From Shimia sp022448905 (GTDB lineage Bacteria > Pseudomonadota > Alphaproteobacteria > Rhodobacterales > Rhodobacteraceae), in NCBI RefSeq assembly GCF_047126315.1, contig NZ_CP138953.1, positions 3,224,001 to 3,288,000 of the forward strand: 64,000 nt of DNA, read 5' to 3'. Below are positions 42,264-51,554 of this stretch, one piece after another; the first letter of the stretch is position 1; the number at the start of each line of letters is the position of its first letter. The translations under genes and the position numbers were made by a program. Below the pieces are notes generated by a model. It did not search any database. It had not been told where the DNA came from and was given only the letters and a program-made list of their open reading frames with translations.

Positions 42264-42740
42264 TTAGCGGCGCAGATATTCGCAAACCTCACACTTTGGC
42301 CCCTCCCCAGGCAGCCCCCGCGACGACGCCAAACGCCACTGCGCCAGGTCCACCTCCGGGAAAAACGTGTCCGCATCTGGCACGTCCATATCCACCTCGG
42401 AAATCAACAAACGATCCGCCAAAGGCAGCATCTCTGAGTAGATGCCAAACCCGCCAATGCCATAGACCCGATGATAGCCCTCCGCATAGGCCAGCTTCAC
42501 TGCCTCCGCCACGCTTGGCACCACTACCTCCGCCGCATCTGGCTGAGAAGACACAACAATATTGAACCGTTTCGGCAGTGGTTTCTTTGGCAGGCTCACC
42601 CAGGTGGCCCGCCCCATGATGATCGCCCCGCCAAGCGTTTCCCGCTGAAATGTCTTCAAATCTTCAGGCAAGAACCACGGAATGTCGCCGTCCCGCCCAA
42701 TCGCCCCGTTGCGCGCCCGTCCAACAACCAGTGAAATCAT
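42264..42740 (-). CDS. folA: dihydrofolate reductase
   Basis: 158 residues: MISLVVGRARNGAIGRDGDIPWFLPEDLKTF cut into the Met-20 loop, IIMGRATWVSLPKKPLPKR for NADPH/folate, and VYGIGGFGIYSEMLPLADRL for the nucleotide. It reduces dihydrofolate to tetrahydrofolate. It lies 2 bases after thyA on the minus strand, the usual thyA-folA operon in which FolA regenerates the cofactor used by ThyA. Confidence 0.96.
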   Translation of the reverse strand: MISLVVGRARNGAIGRDGDIPWFLPEDLKTFQRETLGGAIIMGRATWVSLPKKPLPKRFNIVVSSQPDAAEVVVPSVAEAVKLAYAEGYHRVYGIGGFGIYSEMLPLADRLLISEVDMDVPDADTFFPEVDLAQWRLASSRGLPGEGPKCEVCEYLRR

Positions 42741-42742
42741 AA

Positions 42743-43576
42743 TTACACCGCCACGGCCGCTTTGATGGTTGGGTCGGGGTCGTAGCCCACAAACTCAAAA
42801 TCATCGTAGGTGAAATCAAAAATCGAACTCACCTCCCGTTTGATCCGCAGCTGCGGCAAAGCCTTTGGTGTGCGTGAGAGTTGCAAATTCACCTGATCCA
42901 TGTGGTTCGAATAGATATGGGCATCGCCAATCGAATGCACAAAGTCCCCCGGCTCATAACCGGTCACATGTGCCAGCATCACCTGCAACAACGCATAAGA
43001 CGCAATGTTAAATGGCACCCCAAGGAACATATCCGCGCTGCGCTGATACAGCTGCAGATGCAGCTTACCGTTGATGATCCGCACCTGCCACATGGTGTGA
43101 CACGGCGGCAGCGCCATTTGTGGCACATCCCCCGGGTTCCAGGCCGACACAATCAGACGACGGCTATCGGGCGCGGTTTTGATCATCTCCACCAGATTGG
43201 CAATCTGATCCACACCTGTCTTCACAAACAGCGGCTCACCTTCGTGGGCAATGCCGGACGCCTGCATCGTCGGAAACGACCGCCATTGATAGCCATAGAC
43301 AGGCCCAAGATCGCCGTTTTCATCCGCCCATTCGTCCCAAATCCGCACCCCATTGTCTTTCAGGTACTTGATGTTGGTGTCGCCTGACAAAAACCACAGC
43401 AGCTCATGAATGATCGAGCGCAGGTGCAACTTCTTTGTGGTCACCAGCGGGAAGCCATCCGCGTGGGAATAGCGCGCCTGCATGCCAAAATAAGAAATCG
43501 TGCCGGTGCCGGTGCGGTCGGTGGACTCTTCGCCCTGATCCAGAATGGTGCGAAGCGCGTCGTGATACTGCTGCAA
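42743..43576 (-). CDS. thyA: thymidylate synthase
   Basis: 277 residues. The enzyme methylates dUMP using methylenetetrahydrofolate. The loop DRTGTGTISYFG is at the N-terminus, the catalytic cysteine is in PPCHTMWQVRI (ALPPCHTMWQ), and the YQRSADMFLGVPFNIASYALL block follows. It is full-length and classical (not ThyX) and is the first gene of thyA-folA, divergent from gloA. Confidence 0.97.
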   Translation of the reverse strand: MQQYHDALRTILDQGEESTDRTGTGTISYFGMQARYSHADGFPLVTTKKLHLRSIIHELLWFLSGDTNIKYLKDNGVRIWDEWADENGDLGPVYGYQWRSFPTMQASGIAHEGEPLFVKTGVDQIANLVEMIKTAPDSRRLIVSAWNPGDVPQMALPPCHTMWQVRIINGKLHLQLYQRSADMFLGVPFNIASYALLQVMLAHVTGYEPGDFVHSIGDAHIYSNHMDQVNLQLSRTPKALPQLRIKREVSSIFDFTYDDFEFVGYDPDPTIKAAVAV

Positions 43577-43783
43577 GGTCTGCTCTGCCTTAATCTGCTT
43601 GTGGTCCCGCCATCGTGCCGCAACCGGGCGCCAAATTCAACGAGATAGAGGCCGGCCAGCGCCTGCAAATCAGGCCCCCGACGAGAGGCGCACCATCACA
43701 GCCCTGTGAGGCTAGAATTCGCGCTGGATTCTCCGCCGCACTCCGTGCTTTGATAGCGCCAACACCAACAAGGGAACCTGTAG

Positions 43784-44212
43784 ATGCACGTGAAATACCT
43801 GCACACGATGGTCCGCGTCGCGGATTTGGAAGCCTCCATGGCGTTTTATGCGCTGTTTGGCCTCAAGGAAATCAAACGTTATGACAGCGAAGAAGGCCGC
43901 TTCTCGCTGGTCTATCTGGCCGCAGATGGCGACCATGATGCACCACTGGAACTAACCTACAACTGGGACGGCGACGAAGGCCTGCCGTCTGACAGCCGTC
44001 ACTTCGGCCACCTCGCCTATGAGGTTGGCAACATCTACGAGATGTGCCAGCACCTCGCCGACAACGGCGTGGTGATCAACCGCCCGCCGCGCGATGGCCG
44101 CATGGCCTTTGTGCGCTCCCCCGACAACATTTCAATCGAGCTGCTCCAGCAAGGCGACGCCCTTGCACCCGCTGAGCCATGGGCCAGCATGGAGAGCACC
44201 GGTCACTGGTGA
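43784..44212 (+). CDS. gloA: lactoylglutathione lyase (glyoxalase I)
   Basis: 142 residues, VOC fold: MHVKYLHTMVRVADLEASMAFY start, GLKEIKRYDSEEGRFSLVYLA, APLELTYNW, HFGHLAYEV and DNISIELLQ give the four metal-ligand positions (H, E, H, E) of GloA. It detoxifies methylglyoxal via glutathione. It overlaps the DUF1194 gene by four bases (GTGA). Confidence 0.93.
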   Translation: MHVKYLHTMVRVADLEASMAFYALFGLKEIKRYDSEEGRFSLVYLAADGDHDAPLELTYNWDGDEGLPSDSRHFGHLAYEVGNIYEMCQHLADNGVVINRPPRDGRMAFVRSPDNISIELLQQGDALAPAEPWASMESTGHW

Positions 44213-44949
44213 TCCGCCGCGCGGCCTCTATCGCGCTTTTAGGGATGGCCCTCTGGGCCTCCCCTCTCCACTCTGCCGCGAACACCCCCTCTGCGTGCCG
44301 CATCGCTCTGCTGCTGGCGCTGGACGTCAGCTCTTCCGTTGATGCGCATGAGGACATGTTGCAACGCCGCGGCCTTGCCGCTGCGCTCACTGCCCCTGAA
44401 ATCCAAGCCGCCTTTCTCAGCAGCCCGCAATCCGTGGCCTTCTCGGTCTATGAATGGAGCGGCCGCACCCAGCAAAGCACCCTGCTGGACTGGACGGTGA
44501 TAGACAGCCGCCAGACTTTGCTGGAAAGCGCCGCCAAACTGGCCCTCTCAAAACGGTCCACCACCGAATTCCCCACAGCGCTGGGTCACGCTGTCGGCCA
44601 TGCCGCCCGCCTGTTTCGCGACGCGCCGGACTGTGACGTGCAGGTCCTGGATGTGAGTGGAGATGGCGAAAACAATGATGGGTTCACACCCAAGCAAGCC
44701 TATGACGCTTTCCCCCTCGACGGCGTGATCGTAAATGCTCTCGCCATTGAAACCTTTGGCGAAAAAGCGGCGGACCTCGCCGCGCAACCGGGCGACATGG
44801 TGGCCTACTACACCCGCGAATTGATCCAAGGACCAGACGCTTTTGTCGAAGTCGCCGATGGCTTTGACGATTTCGAAAACGCCATGCGCCGCAAACTGTC
44901 GCGGGAACTCTCGGTCACAGTTTTGGGACAGCTGGACATGCGCCCGTAA
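44209..44949 (+). CDS. DUF1194 protein with a von Willebrand factor A-like fold
   Basis: 246 residues from GTG 44209 (overlaps the gloA stop). There is a signal-like N-terminus (RRAASIALLGMALWASPLHSA), then a VWA-like domain with the MIDAS start ALDVSSSVD, TEFPTALGHAV and VSGDGENNDGF. The family, common in Rhodobacteraceae, is of unknown function and probably periplasmic. The coupling with gloA appears to be positional. Confidence 0.85.
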   Translation: MIRRAASIALLGMALWASPLHSAANTPSACRIALLLALDVSSSVDAHEDMLQRRGLAAALTAPEIQAAFLSSPQSVAFSVYEWSGRTQQSTLLDWTVIDSRQTLLESAAKLALSKRSTTEFPTALGHAVGHAARLFRDAPDCDVQVLDVSGDGENNDGFTPKQAYDAFPLDGVIVNALAIETFGEKAADLAAQPGDMVAYYTRELIQGPDAFVEVADGFDDFENAMRRKLSRELSVTVLGQLDMRP

Positions 44950-45130
44950 CCCTTCCAACCGTATCGGCACTTCAGGCGTGGCAGTGTGGCGCCCAAAAGA
45001 AATGCCGCGCAGGCTGGATCAGCCCAAACGGCAAGAAAAACTGGACACCCACAAAAGGAAAAGCGCGCCAAGCCTTTCTAGGCGGACGCGCAAAAGCCGC
45101 GGATTCCCCTTTCTAGGGTGTCCGGGGATG

Positions 45131-45628
45131 TTAGTAGATGTAGCGGATCTGGTCGGTCCAGTAACGCTCCACACGGCGCAAAGCGTGTGTGATCTGTTCA
45201 ATCCCGTCGTCGCCCAGCACACCTTTGGCCTGCAAACCTTCGGCATGGCGCGCAAACAGCTTGGAAATCACGTCACGGATTTCACGACCTTTGTCGGTCA
45301 GGCGCACGCGCACAGAGCGGCGGTCAATTTCGCAACGCTGATGATGCATATAGCCCGCATCCACCAGCTTCTTCAGGTTATAACTCACGTTGGAGCCCTG
45401 ATAGTACCCACGTGTCTTGAGTTCGCCCGCAGTCACTTCATTGTCGCCAATGTTAAACAGCAGCAACGCCTGTACCGCGTTAATTTCGATAACCCCAACA
45501 CGCTCAAACTCGTCTTTGATCACATCCAGCAACAGCCGGTGCAGGCGCTCGACAAGCGCCAGCGAGTCCAGGTAATCAGCCATAAACGACTGCTCTGTCC
45601 CGCTTTCCATAGATGAATGAAAGCTCAT
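45131..45628 (-). CDS. LdtR-like MarR-family transcriptional regulator
   Basis: 165 residues. The winged HTH reads INAVQALLLFNIGDNEVTAGELKTRGYYQGSNVSYNLKKLVDAGYMHHQ, and the wing continues DRRSVRVRLTDKG. This YYQGSNVSYNLKKL recognition helix is characteristic of the alphaproteobacterial LdtR group, known in a few species to control an L,D-transpeptidase and cell-wall stress genes. The target here is unknown. It is monocistronic. Confidence 0.87.
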   Translation of the reverse strand: MSFHSSMESGTEQSFMADYLDSLALVERLHRLLLDVIKDEFERVGVIEINAVQALLLFNIGDNEVTAGELKTRGYYQGSNVSYNLKKLVDAGYMHHQRCEIDRRSVRVRLTDKGREIRDVISKLFARHAEGLQAKGVLGDDGIEQITHALRRVERYWTDQIRYIY

Positions 45629-45719
45629 TCTTGTTCTCCGTCAGCTTTGTCTAGCAAACAGATTGGCCGAAAAAGCCCAACAAGAGGTTAAACCGTCCAA
45701 AAGACGTCACAAATTCGCG

Positions 45720-46022
45720 TCAATTTGGGCCACTGATGGCTTTGGAAATGTCCAAAATCATCGCGGAAAAGTGATCAGGCGCCGGTTTTTGCCCCGTAAC
45801 CCATTGATATAAATCCTGATCATTCTCATGCAGCAGCGCATCATAGAGATCGAGCGTCGCCGCATCCATGTCGGACAAATTGTCCTCTGCATAGCGCACA
45901 AGAATGATGTCCATTTCTTTGATGCCCCGCCGCATAGAACGCATTTTCATGCGTTTCAGACGATTCTCGTGGGTCTCATTTGCCGGATTCGGCGCAGGCT
46001 TGGGGATGTCCATTGTCGTCAC
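45720..46022 (-). CDS. sdhE: SdhE, FAD assembly factor for succinate dehydrogenase
   Basis: About 100 residues from GTG 46022 (97 from ATG 46013). The DUF339/SdhE fold has the RMKMRSMRRGIKEMDIIL start with the RGxxE motif (RRGIKE), LYDALLHENDQDLYQWVTG end. It promotes covalent flavinylation of SdhA. Overlap with the stop of the upstream XRE gene (GTGA) suggests coupled translation. No sdh genes are in the window. Confidence 0.9.
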   Translation of the reverse strand: MTTMDIPKPAPNPANETHENRLKRMKMRSMRRGIKEMDIILVRYAEDNLSDMDAATLDLYDALLHENDQDLYQWVTGQKPAPDHFSAMILDISKAISGPN

Positions 46023-46420
46023 ACTTTGTTGCGCAGCGCCTTTTCTAAGCGCGCGAGTTTTTCAAGATCATTTTTCATGCGGCTGCGGATCACGCGGATT
46101 TCCTGCACAATCGCGAGCAAATCCGTGTCGGCACTCTCTTCGTCGCCGGGCATCTCCACGCCGTCACCGTCACCGGTCAGCAACCAGCCCACGGAAACGT
46201 TGAGCAATCCTGCCATCATCGACAGTCGGTTGGCGCGCGGCTCACTCAAATCGCTTTCCCAATTGGCCAGCGTGCCGCGCTTGATCCCCAGCCGCTTTGC
46301 CAGTTCTCCCTGCTTCAGCCCCGCCGCCTCACGCGCCGCCGCCAGGCGATCGCCAAAGGTCGCCACATCCTCGCCATACCAGCCTTCATCGGTCAGCGGC
46401 TCTACTTGGTCCTGTGACAT
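46019..46420 (-). CDS. XRE-family helix-turn-helix protein
   Basis: 133 residues. A central HTH_XRE domain reads FGDRLAAAREAAGLKQGELAKRLGIKRGTLANWESDLSEPRANRLSMMAGLLNVSVGWLLTG in sections, followed by an acidic linker and a coiled-coil-like C-terminus (IRVIRSRMKNDLEKLARLEKALRNKV) that may dimerise. It is coupled to sdhE and divergent from aspartate aminotransferase. Its targets are unknown. Confidence 0.88.
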   Translation of the reverse strand: MSQDQVEPLTDEGWYGEDVATFGDRLAAAREAAGLKQGELAKRLGIKRGTLANWESDLSEPRANRLSMMAGLLNVSVGWLLTGDGDGVEMPGDEESADTDLLAIVQEIRVIRSRMKNDLEKLARLEKALRNKV

Positions 46421-46501
46421 CTACATTCCTTTGGTTTCCACCTTGAACGGTATTCGCGCGCACCCTAAGACATGGAGCCAGTGATTACAAACGAGGCCCA
46501 A

Positions 46502-47704
46502 ATGTCTTTCCTGTCCAATACCCTGTCCCGCGTGAAACCGTCCCCGACCATCGCCATGACAGCAAAGACCGCCGAGCTGAAGGCCGCAGGTCGCGACGTG
46601 ATTGGCCTCTCCGCCGGCGAGCCCGACTTTGACACGCCGCAAAACATCAAAGACGCCGCCGTGGCGGCCATTGCCGCAGGCAAAACCAAATACACTGCGC
46701 CTGATGGCATTCCAGAGCTGAAGCAGGCCGTCTGTGCCAAGATGAAGCGCGACCACGGTCTGGAGTACACCCCGGCGCAGGTCTCTGTGGGCACCGGCGG
46801 CAAACAGACGCTTTATAATGCGCTGATGGCCACGCTGAACGAAGGCGACGAAGTCATCATCCCGGCCCCTTACTGGGTGAGCTACCCGGACATGGTGCTG
46901 CTCGCGGGCGGCACCCCGGTGATTGCCGAGACCTCGCTGCAAACCAAATTCAAACTGACCGCCAATCAGCTGGAAGCCGCGATCACGCCCAAAACCAAAT
47001 GGCTGATCTTCAACTCGCCGTCCAATCCGACCGGTGCGGGCTACTCGCGCGAAGAGCTCAAAGAGTTGACCGACGTGCTGATGCGCCACCCCCATGTCTG
47101 GGTGATGACCGACGACATGTATGAGCACCTCGCCTATGACGGTTTTGAGTTCTGCACCCCGGCGGAAGTGGAACCTGGCCTCTATGAGCGCACTCTGACC
47201 TGCAACGGCGTGTCCAAAGCCTACGCCATGACCGGCTGGCGCATCGGCTATGCCGCTGGCCCCGTCGAACTGATCGCCGCAATGCGCAAAGTGCAATCGC
47301 AAAGCACGTCCAACCCGTGCTCGATCAGCCAATGGGCCGCCGTTGAGGCACTCAATGGCACGCAAGCGTTTCTGGAACCCAACAATGTGGTCTTCAAACG
47401 CCGCCGCGATCTGGTGATCGACATGCTGAGCCAGATCGACGGCATCTCCTGTCCGACACCGGAAGGCGCGTTTTACGTCTATCCCTCCATCGCTGGGCTG
47501 ATTGGCAAAACCACCCCCAAAGGTACCGTGATCGAGAATGACGAAGCCTTTGCCAATGCGCTTCTGGAAGAGGCGGACGTGGCCGTGGTCTTTGGCGCCG
47601 CCTTTGGGTTGTCGCCAAACTTCCGGATCAGCTATGCCACTTCGGACGAAGCCCTGAAAACCGCCTGCACGCGCATTCAGACCTTTTGCGCCGCGCTGAG
47701 CTGA
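46502..47704 (+). CDS. aatA: aspartate aminotransferase (class I, subgroup I-gamma)
   Basis: 400 residues from ATG 46502. It interconverts aspartate/oxaloacetate with glutamate/2-oxoglutarate. Motifs are LSAGEPDFDTPQ, PAPYWVSYPDM, FNSPSNPTGAGYS, the PLP lysine in CNGVSKAYAMTGWRIGY and PNFRISYATS with the substrate arginine. The start 46502 opens the conserved MSFLSNTLSRVKPSPT; 46472 has no ribosome-binding site. The 437-codon antisense frame is a shadow. Confidence 0.95.
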   Translation: MSFLSNTLSRVKPSPTIAMTAKTAELKAAGRDVIGLSAGEPDFDTPQNIKDAAVAAIAAGKTKYTAPDGIPELKQAVCAKMKRDHGLEYTPAQVSVGTGGKQTLYNALMATLNEGDEVIIPAPYWVSYPDMVLLAGGTPVIAETSLQTKFKLTANQLEAAITPKTKWLIFNSPSNPTGAGYSREELKELTDVLMRHPHVWVMTDDMYEHLAYDGFEFCTPAEVEPGLYERTLTCNGVSKAYAMTGWRIGYAAGPVELIAAMRKVQSQSTSNPCSISQWAAVEALNGTQAFLEPNNVVFKRRRDLVIDMLSQIDGISCPTPEGAFYVYPSIAGLIGKTTPKGTVIENDEAFANALLEEADVAVVFGAAFGLSPNFRISYATSDEALKTACTRIQTFCAALS

Positions 47705-47732
47705 GTGCGGACAACAGACACAAAGGTGGCCC

Positions 47733-48140
47733 ATGACCAGTGACCTGCCAGACTACTACTTCCGCGTCCGCGAAAACGGCGCTGTGGTGTTCCGTGTCGA
47801 CACGGAGAACCGCCAGCGCCGGATCGAAATGGATCAGATCGCGGTCGTCAACATCAAGAACGGCGATGTGAAACCCCATGGGGACACCAAGCTGACCAAG
47901 GAAGACAAGGCCGAAATCAACGCCTGGATGGCCGAGCGCCGCGCGCTTTTGGACCAGCGCACCGTGGACGACATCCTGCGCACGGTGGACCACCTGAACC
48001 TGACGTCTCAGTGGGTGCAGTCCAAAGCCACGCCGGATCAGTTGGAGCAAATCACCGACACATTGCTGCTGGCGATGCATGATCTGCGCTCGGTCCTGGT
48101 GCGCAAAAAGGCGGACCGTTTGCTCAAAGGCAAAAAGTAG
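47733..48140 (+). CDS. conserved hypothetical cytoplasmic protein
   Basis: 135 residues, charged with no signal or membrane segment. The first part (YYFRVRENGAVVFRVDTENRQRRIEMDQIAVVNI) looks like a small beta-sandwich; the second (KAEINAWMAERRALLDQ...TPDQLEQITDTLLLAMHDLRSVLVRKK) is helical. It lies 28 bases after aspartate aminotransferase. No function is recognised. Confidence 0.75.
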   Translation: MTSDLPDYYFRVRENGAVVFRVDTENRQRRIEMDQIAVVNIKNGDVKPHGDTKLTKEDKAEINAWMAERRALLDQRTVDDILRTVDHLNLTSQWVQSKATPDQLEQITDTLLLAMHDLRSVLVRKKADRLLKGKK

Positions 48141-48142
48141 AA

Positions 48143-48202
48143 GGGGCTTTGCCCCGTCCCATCACAGATGGGACGCCCCAGGATATTTGTGGAATGAGAA
48201 TG
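48143..48202 (+). repeat. dispersed intergenic repeat, plus orientation, with two hairpins
   Basis: GGGGC-TTT-GCCCC (48143-48155) and GTCCCATC-ACA-GATGGGAC (48156-48174) are followed at 48176-48202 by a 27-base segment identical to 20395-20421. It lies between convergent genes. Confidence 0.78.
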
Positions 48203-48215
48203 TGGGGCGTCGGAG

Positions 48216-49613
48216 TTAAGCCGACGCCTTTTGCTCTTGGAACCGCTTTCGCAGGCGGTTTAGGTCCGTGACCCAGAAGCGGTACATCAGCAGGATGCCC
48301 GCCGCGGTCAGACCACAGACCAACCCCAGCCACACACCTTCGCCGCCCATGCCAAAGGTAAAGCCCAGCACATAGGCGCTTGGCACGCCAATGATCCAAT
48401 AGCTCACCGCAGCAATCACCATGGGCCCCCGGGTATCCTGTACGCCGCGCAACAGCCCCAAGGCCATCACCTGCGCCCCGTCCATCACCTGGAACAACGC
48501 CGCCACATATAAGAGCGTCACACCTGTGGCGATGATCGCCTCACGTTGCACCTCTTCGGGATCAATAAAGAAGCCCAAAAGCTGCTCCGGGAAGATCAGG
48601 AAAATCGCCACGGCGATAAAAGCCATCAGCAGCGACGCCACGATCGCCACCCAGGCCCCGCGCGCCATATGGTCCGCGTCTTTGCGCCCCATAGCATTGC
48701 CTGCCCGCACGGTCGCCGCATTGGACAGCCCCAAGTGGATCATAAAGGCCAGACTGGCCAGTTGCAGGGCAATACCATGCGCCGCCAGCGTGACCGTGCC
48801 AAGCCACCCCATCATAATGGAGGAGGCCGAGAACAGCCCCACTTCCGCCAGATTGGTAATGCCAATCGGCAGCCCCAGCCGGAACACTTTGGCAAAGACC
48901 TCCCAATCCGGCCGCCAGATGCGCGCAAAGAGATCATGCTGCGGCAACGCTTTGATAGCATAGAGGATCACCCCGGCCAGAGACACAAACTGTACGAGGA
49001 TCGAGGCAATCGCCGCGCCCCGCACGCCCATCTCAGGCAGGCCCCAGTTGCCAAAAATCAGCCCGTAGTTCACCACTGCATTGACCGGCACAGCCGCGAC
49101 CGTGACCCAGAACACCACACGGGTGTGCTCCAGCGCCGCCAAATAAGACTTGAGCACCATCACCAAAAGCGCCGGAACCAAGCCAAGTCCAGCTATCCGC
49201 AAATAGGCCTGCGCCAATTCCGCCACATCAGGGGCCTGTTGCAACGACAACAGGATTGGCCCGGACAGCATAAACAGCGGCTGCACCAACACGCCAAAGA
49301 GCACCGACAGCCACAGCCCCATACGTGTCACCCGCCGCAGGGCTTGTTCGTCCCCTTCCGCATCCGCCTCAGCCACCAGAGGCATCACTGCAATGGCAAA
49401 GCCCGATCCCAGAATGAAGATCACAAAGAAAAACGTGCTGCCCAGCACCACAGAGGCCAGTGCCTCGACAGAATACCAGCCGAGCATGACCGTGTCGGTC
49501 AACCCGATTCCAAACTGCGCCACATGGCCACCAATCAGCGGAAGGCCAATGCGCAAAAGGGCGCGAACGTGGTCAGACGTCCGCATTGGGGAGGTCGATT
49601 GTGTTGATGTCAT
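48216..49613 (-). CDS. MATE-family multidrug/metabolite exporter
   Basis: 465 residues from ATG 49613 with 12 membrane helices in two MatE repeats (first HVRALLRIGLPLIGGHVAQFGIGLTDTVMLG in sections; second FRLGLPIGITNLAEVGLFSASSIMMGWLG). It is close to NorM-type exporters, driven by sodium or proton influx. It is monocistronic, divergent from the DUF2461 gene. Confidence 0.92.
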   Translation of the reverse strand: MTSTQSTSPMRTSDHVRALLRIGLPLIGGHVAQFGIGLTDTVMLGWYSVEALASVVLGSTFFFVIFILGSGFAIAVMPLVAEADAEGDEQALRRVTRMGLWLSVLFGVLVQPLFMLSGPILLSLQQAPDVAELAQAYLRIAGLGLVPALLVMVLKSYLAALEHTRVVFWVTVAAVPVNAVVNYGLIFGNWGLPEMGVRGAAIASILVQFVSLAGVILYAIKALPQHDLFARIWRPDWEVFAKVFRLGLPIGITNLAEVGLFSASSIMMGWLGTVTLAAHGIALQLASLAFMIHLGLSNAATVRAGNAMGRKDADHMARGAWVAIVASLLMAFIAVAIFLIFPEQLLGFFIDPEEVQREAIIATGVTLLYVAALFQVMDGAQVMALGLLRGVQDTRGPMVIAAVSYWIIGVPSAYVLGFTFGMGGEGVWLGLVCGLTAAGILLMYRFWVTDLNRLRKRFQEQKASA

Positions 49614-49720
49614 GCCCAAGCAGTAAGCTTGTTAATTAGGCAGAGCAAGGCCCGCCTTTGCGTTGATCCAAAATCCGCCCTCTGCCACCATAGACCACAT
49701 TGATAGAACAAGGTTCCCCC

Positions 49721-50365
49721 ATGTCCGCCGATCCCTTTGCCACATTGATTTCCGACAGCCGCGCCTTTCTCAACGCGCTGGCCGACAGCAACACCAAAGA
49801 TTGGTTTAACGAAAACAAACCCACCTATGAGACCCAGCTCAAAGCGCCCGCTTTGGCTTTGCTCGACACTGTGGCGGCCTCGCTTGAAAAGCAAACCGGC
49901 CAAGTGCCGACCACCAAACTCTTCCGTCCGCACCGCGACGTGCGCTTTTCCAAAGACAAAACGCCCTACCACCTGCATCTGCACATGCTGTGGTCCACGC
50001 CGCCGGTCGGCTATTTCTTTGGTATTGGGCGGGACTATCTGTCTGTGGGCGGTGGCATGATGGGATTTGACAAAGACCAGATGACCCACTGGCACGCCGC
50101 TGTCGATGGCCCCAAGGGTGCACAGCTCTCTGATGCTATCGCTGACCTAAAAGCCCAAGGGGCCCGAATGGACGACCCGGAGCTCAAACGTGTCCCCGCC
50201 CCCTTTGACAAAGACCATCCACAAGCCGCCTTGCTGAAACGCAAAAGCTGTACCGTCTGGTTTGACTATAAAGAAAGCGACATAACAAAAGGCGGCCTCG
50301 TGCCCCAGCTCGAGACCGCCTTCCAAAAACTACAACCGCTGACGCAACTGCTCGCCGCGCTTTAG
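49721..50365 (+). CDS. DUF2461 (TIGR02453) family protein
   Basis: 214 residues from ATG 49721. Family blocks are LADSNTKDWFNENKPTYE, KLFRPHRDVRFSKDKTPYH, GYFFGIGRDYLSVGGGM and PFDKDHPQAALLKRKS. These proteins are widespread and of unknown function. The stop overlaps the convergent ppk2 stop by four bases. Confidence 0.88.
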   Translation: MSADPFATLISDSRAFLNALADSNTKDWFNENKPTYETQLKAPALALLDTVAASLEKQTGQVPTTKLFRPHRDVRFSKDKTPYHLHLHMLWSTPPVGYFFGIGRDYLSVGGGMMGFDKDQMTHWHAAVDGPKGAQLSDAIADLKAQGARMDDPELKRVPAPFDKDHPQAALLKRKSCTVWFDYKESDITKGGLVPQLETAFQKLQPLTQLLAAL

Positions 50366-51315
50366 CGCGGCTTTCGAGTATCCGGGTGCAATGCTGCCCC
50401 CAGAATGTGATCGGCCTGATGGATCACATGACTTGCGGTGTTCACAATCAACGGATCCGCCTGCTCCACAATACTGTGATCCTTGCCGGGATAGTCCAGC
50501 GTGCTCAAGAAATGCCGCATACAGTTCAAACGCGCGCGCTTCTTGTCGTTGGATTTCACCACCGTCCACGGCGCATCTGCCGTATCGGTGTAAAAGAACA
50601 TCGCTTCTTTGGCCTCGGTATAATCGTCCCACTTGGACAGCGACGCCTTATCAATCGGGCTCAGCTTCCACTGCTTCAGAGGATCGGTTTCGCGGCTCTT
50701 GAAGCGGCGTTTCTGCTCATCTTGGGTGACCGAGAACCAGTATTTGTAAAGCCGAATGCCGGACCGTACCAACATCCGTTCCAGGTCGGGCGTCTGCCGC
50801 ATAAACTCCAGGTATTCGCCGGGCTCACAGAAACCCATCACCCGCTCCACACCGGCGCGGTTGTACCAGCTGCGGTCATAGAGCACCATTTCGCCAGATG
50901 TCGGCAGATGGTCGATATAGCGCTGAAAATACCACTGGCCGCGCTCTTCATCGGTCGGCTTGTTCAAGGCCACCACCCGCGCCGAGCGCGGGTTCAAATG
51001 CTCAGTAAACCGCTTAATCGTACCGCCCTTACCGGCCGCATCCCGCCCCTCAAACAGCATCACAAACTTCTGCCCGGTTTCCTGCGCCCAAAGCTGCACC
51101 TTCAGCAGCTCTGCCTGCAACTGCGCCTTCTGCTTTTCGTATGACCGGCGGGACAATTTGGTCGCGTAAGGGTACTCGCCCTTCTCAAACGCACGGCGCA
51201 ACTCCTCCGCCGTTGGCTCGTTTTCGGCACCCGTCACCTCTGCATCCGCTGCCTCCGCAACGTCCTTGATTTCACCGTCATTTACCTGAGCCACACCGTC
51301 CAACTGGTCATCCAT
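50362..51315 (-). CDS. ppk2: polyphosphate kinase 2
   Basis: 317 residues. PPK2 transfers phosphate between polyphosphate and nucleotides. Walker A is GRDAAGKGGTIKRF, the lid contains RVVALNKPTDEERGQWYFQRYI, and Walker B is LYDRSWYNRAGVERVMGF. It is a single-domain class I enzyme with an acidic N-terminal extension (~60 residues). Whether it favours GDP or ADP cannot be told from sequence alone. Confidence 0.95.
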   Translation of the reverse strand: MDDQLDGVAQVNDGEIKDVAEAADAEVTGAENEPTAEELRRAFEKGEYPYATKLSRRSYEKQKAQLQAELLKVQLWAQETGQKFVMLFEGRDAAGKGGTIKRFTEHLNPRSARVVALNKPTDEERGQWYFQRYIDHLPTSGEMVLYDRSWYNRAGVERVMGFCEPGEYLEFMRQTPDLERMLVRSGIRLYKYWFSVTQDEQKRRFKSRETDPLKQWKLSPIDKASLSKWDDYTEAKEAMFFYTDTADAPWTVVKSNDKKRARLNCMRHFLSTLDYPGKDHSIVEQADPLIVNTASHVIHQADHILGAALHPDTRKPR

Positions 51316-51554
51316 AAGCGTCTCCTTTCTTGCTTTTCTTGAGATGGGTTGGACCTACCACGCCGCGCAAAATTCCTCTTTGATGCACGTCAACTGAATC
51401 TTCTGTTTTGCAGCAAATTCCCAACAAAAAACGGCGCCTTGCACCCCCTCTTCGGTGCACCAAAGTACACAATGACCCCACGTCCCTATTGCACGCTGCA
51501 GTAGATCGAGACGCTGCGTGCCCCTAGACTTTCGCCAGTCATTGGAGGACGCTC

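Noticed and set aside
44986..45081. 31-codon basic ORF (GTG start) between DUF1194 and the LdtR-like gene
   Set aside because: Weak start context, no homology, and another long frame overlaps it, so it is not called.
46421..47734. 437-codon antisense frame opposite aspartate aminotransferase
   Set aside because: Shadow frame; the aminotransferase has complete motifs and a good start.
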